Positions 5,604 to 5,690 of a stretch of DNA of 5,690 nt are shown here, one piece after another (position 1 is the first letter of the stretch; every line of letters starts with the position of its first letter). The notes below the pieces were generated by a model that was not told the origin of the DNA, searched no databases, and saw nothing but the letters and a program-made list of their open reading frames with translations. The stretch comes from Cytophagales bacterium (GTDB lineage: Bacteria > Bacteroidota > Bacteroidia > Cytophagales > Cyclobacteriaceae). The translations under genes were made by a program, and so were the position numbers. Location: positions 177 to 5,866 of the forward strand of contig DMST01000013.1 of the NCBI GenBank assembly GCA_003454975.1, written 5' to 3'.

Positions 5604-5690
5604 GGCCGCAAGTTGGGGAAGGATTGTTCCCGAGGCGACCGAGCTTCCACGAAAGGGAAAAATTTGGGTGGGCGAGGGCCTCCCGCTGGC
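5604..5690. other. G+C-rich leader of the hydrolase gene, possible dispersed repeat
   Basis: The last 50 bases are 62% G+C, unlike the A+T-rich intergenic regions elsewhere in this window. Both the hydrolase frame on the minus strand and a frame starting at ATG 5602 on the plus strand are open to the edge. A GGGAA/TTCCC inverted repeat (5616-5620 and 5627-5631) lies just before the hydrolase ATG, and GAGGGCCTC (5674-5682) is a near palindrome. No TTG / TAnnTTTG promoter is evident. It could be a dispersed repeat copy or the edge of a neighbouring gene; the window does not settle this. Confidence 0.3.

Overview
The window looks like chromosomal DNA from a Bacteroidota bacterium, probably a member of the Cytophagales. 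This rests on the style of the proteins: the QSHxIRxPxA phosphoacceptor box of the two sensor proteins, the GDIDSR-type M28 peptidase, and mostly weak Shine-Dalgarno sequences. The class-level assignment is an inference. No rRNA, tRNA, CRISPR array, transposase or integrase is visible.

Layout from left to right: (1) the N-terminal part of an exported M28-family zinc peptidase, minus strand, running off the left edge (679 to 1). (2) A soluble GAF-PAS-DHp sensor protein, minus strand (1951 to 776), called sensor A. (3) A 373-bp divergent intergenic region with several short inverted repeats and one candidate Bacteroidota-type promoter. (4) A plus-strand integral-membrane acyltransferase of the AT3 (Acyl_transf_3) family (2325 to 3458). 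(5) A second GAF-PAS-DHp protein, minus strand (4565 to 3462), called sensor B. It is a clear paralogue of sensor A and ends 3 bp from the acyltransferase stop codon, tail to tail. (6) A secreted or periplasmic alpha/beta hydrolase, minus strand (5603 to 4701). (7) A short G+C-rich stretch to the right edge.

The most notable point is that both sensor proteins have a normal-looking histidine phosphoacceptor helix but stop about 56 to 61 residues after the histidine. They have no HATPase_c (catalytic ATP-binding) domain, and none is encoded downstream in any frame. They therefore cannot autophosphorylate alone and must act as phosphotransfer or dimerisation modules, or borrow a kinase domain from elsewhere. 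The acyltransferase lies between them in the opposite orientation. The central block (sensor A, acyltransferase, sensor B) is visibly poorer in G+C in sampled lines than the M28 gene.

The genes do not form one operon. The four minus-strand genes are separated by 96 bp, by the acyltransferase with its flanks, and by 135 bp, and the acyltransferase is a single plus-strand unit. No functional pathway linking all five can be demonstrated from the sequence. I see no convincing complete new system here; the paired ATPase-less sensors around an acyltransferase are the best candidate for follow-up.
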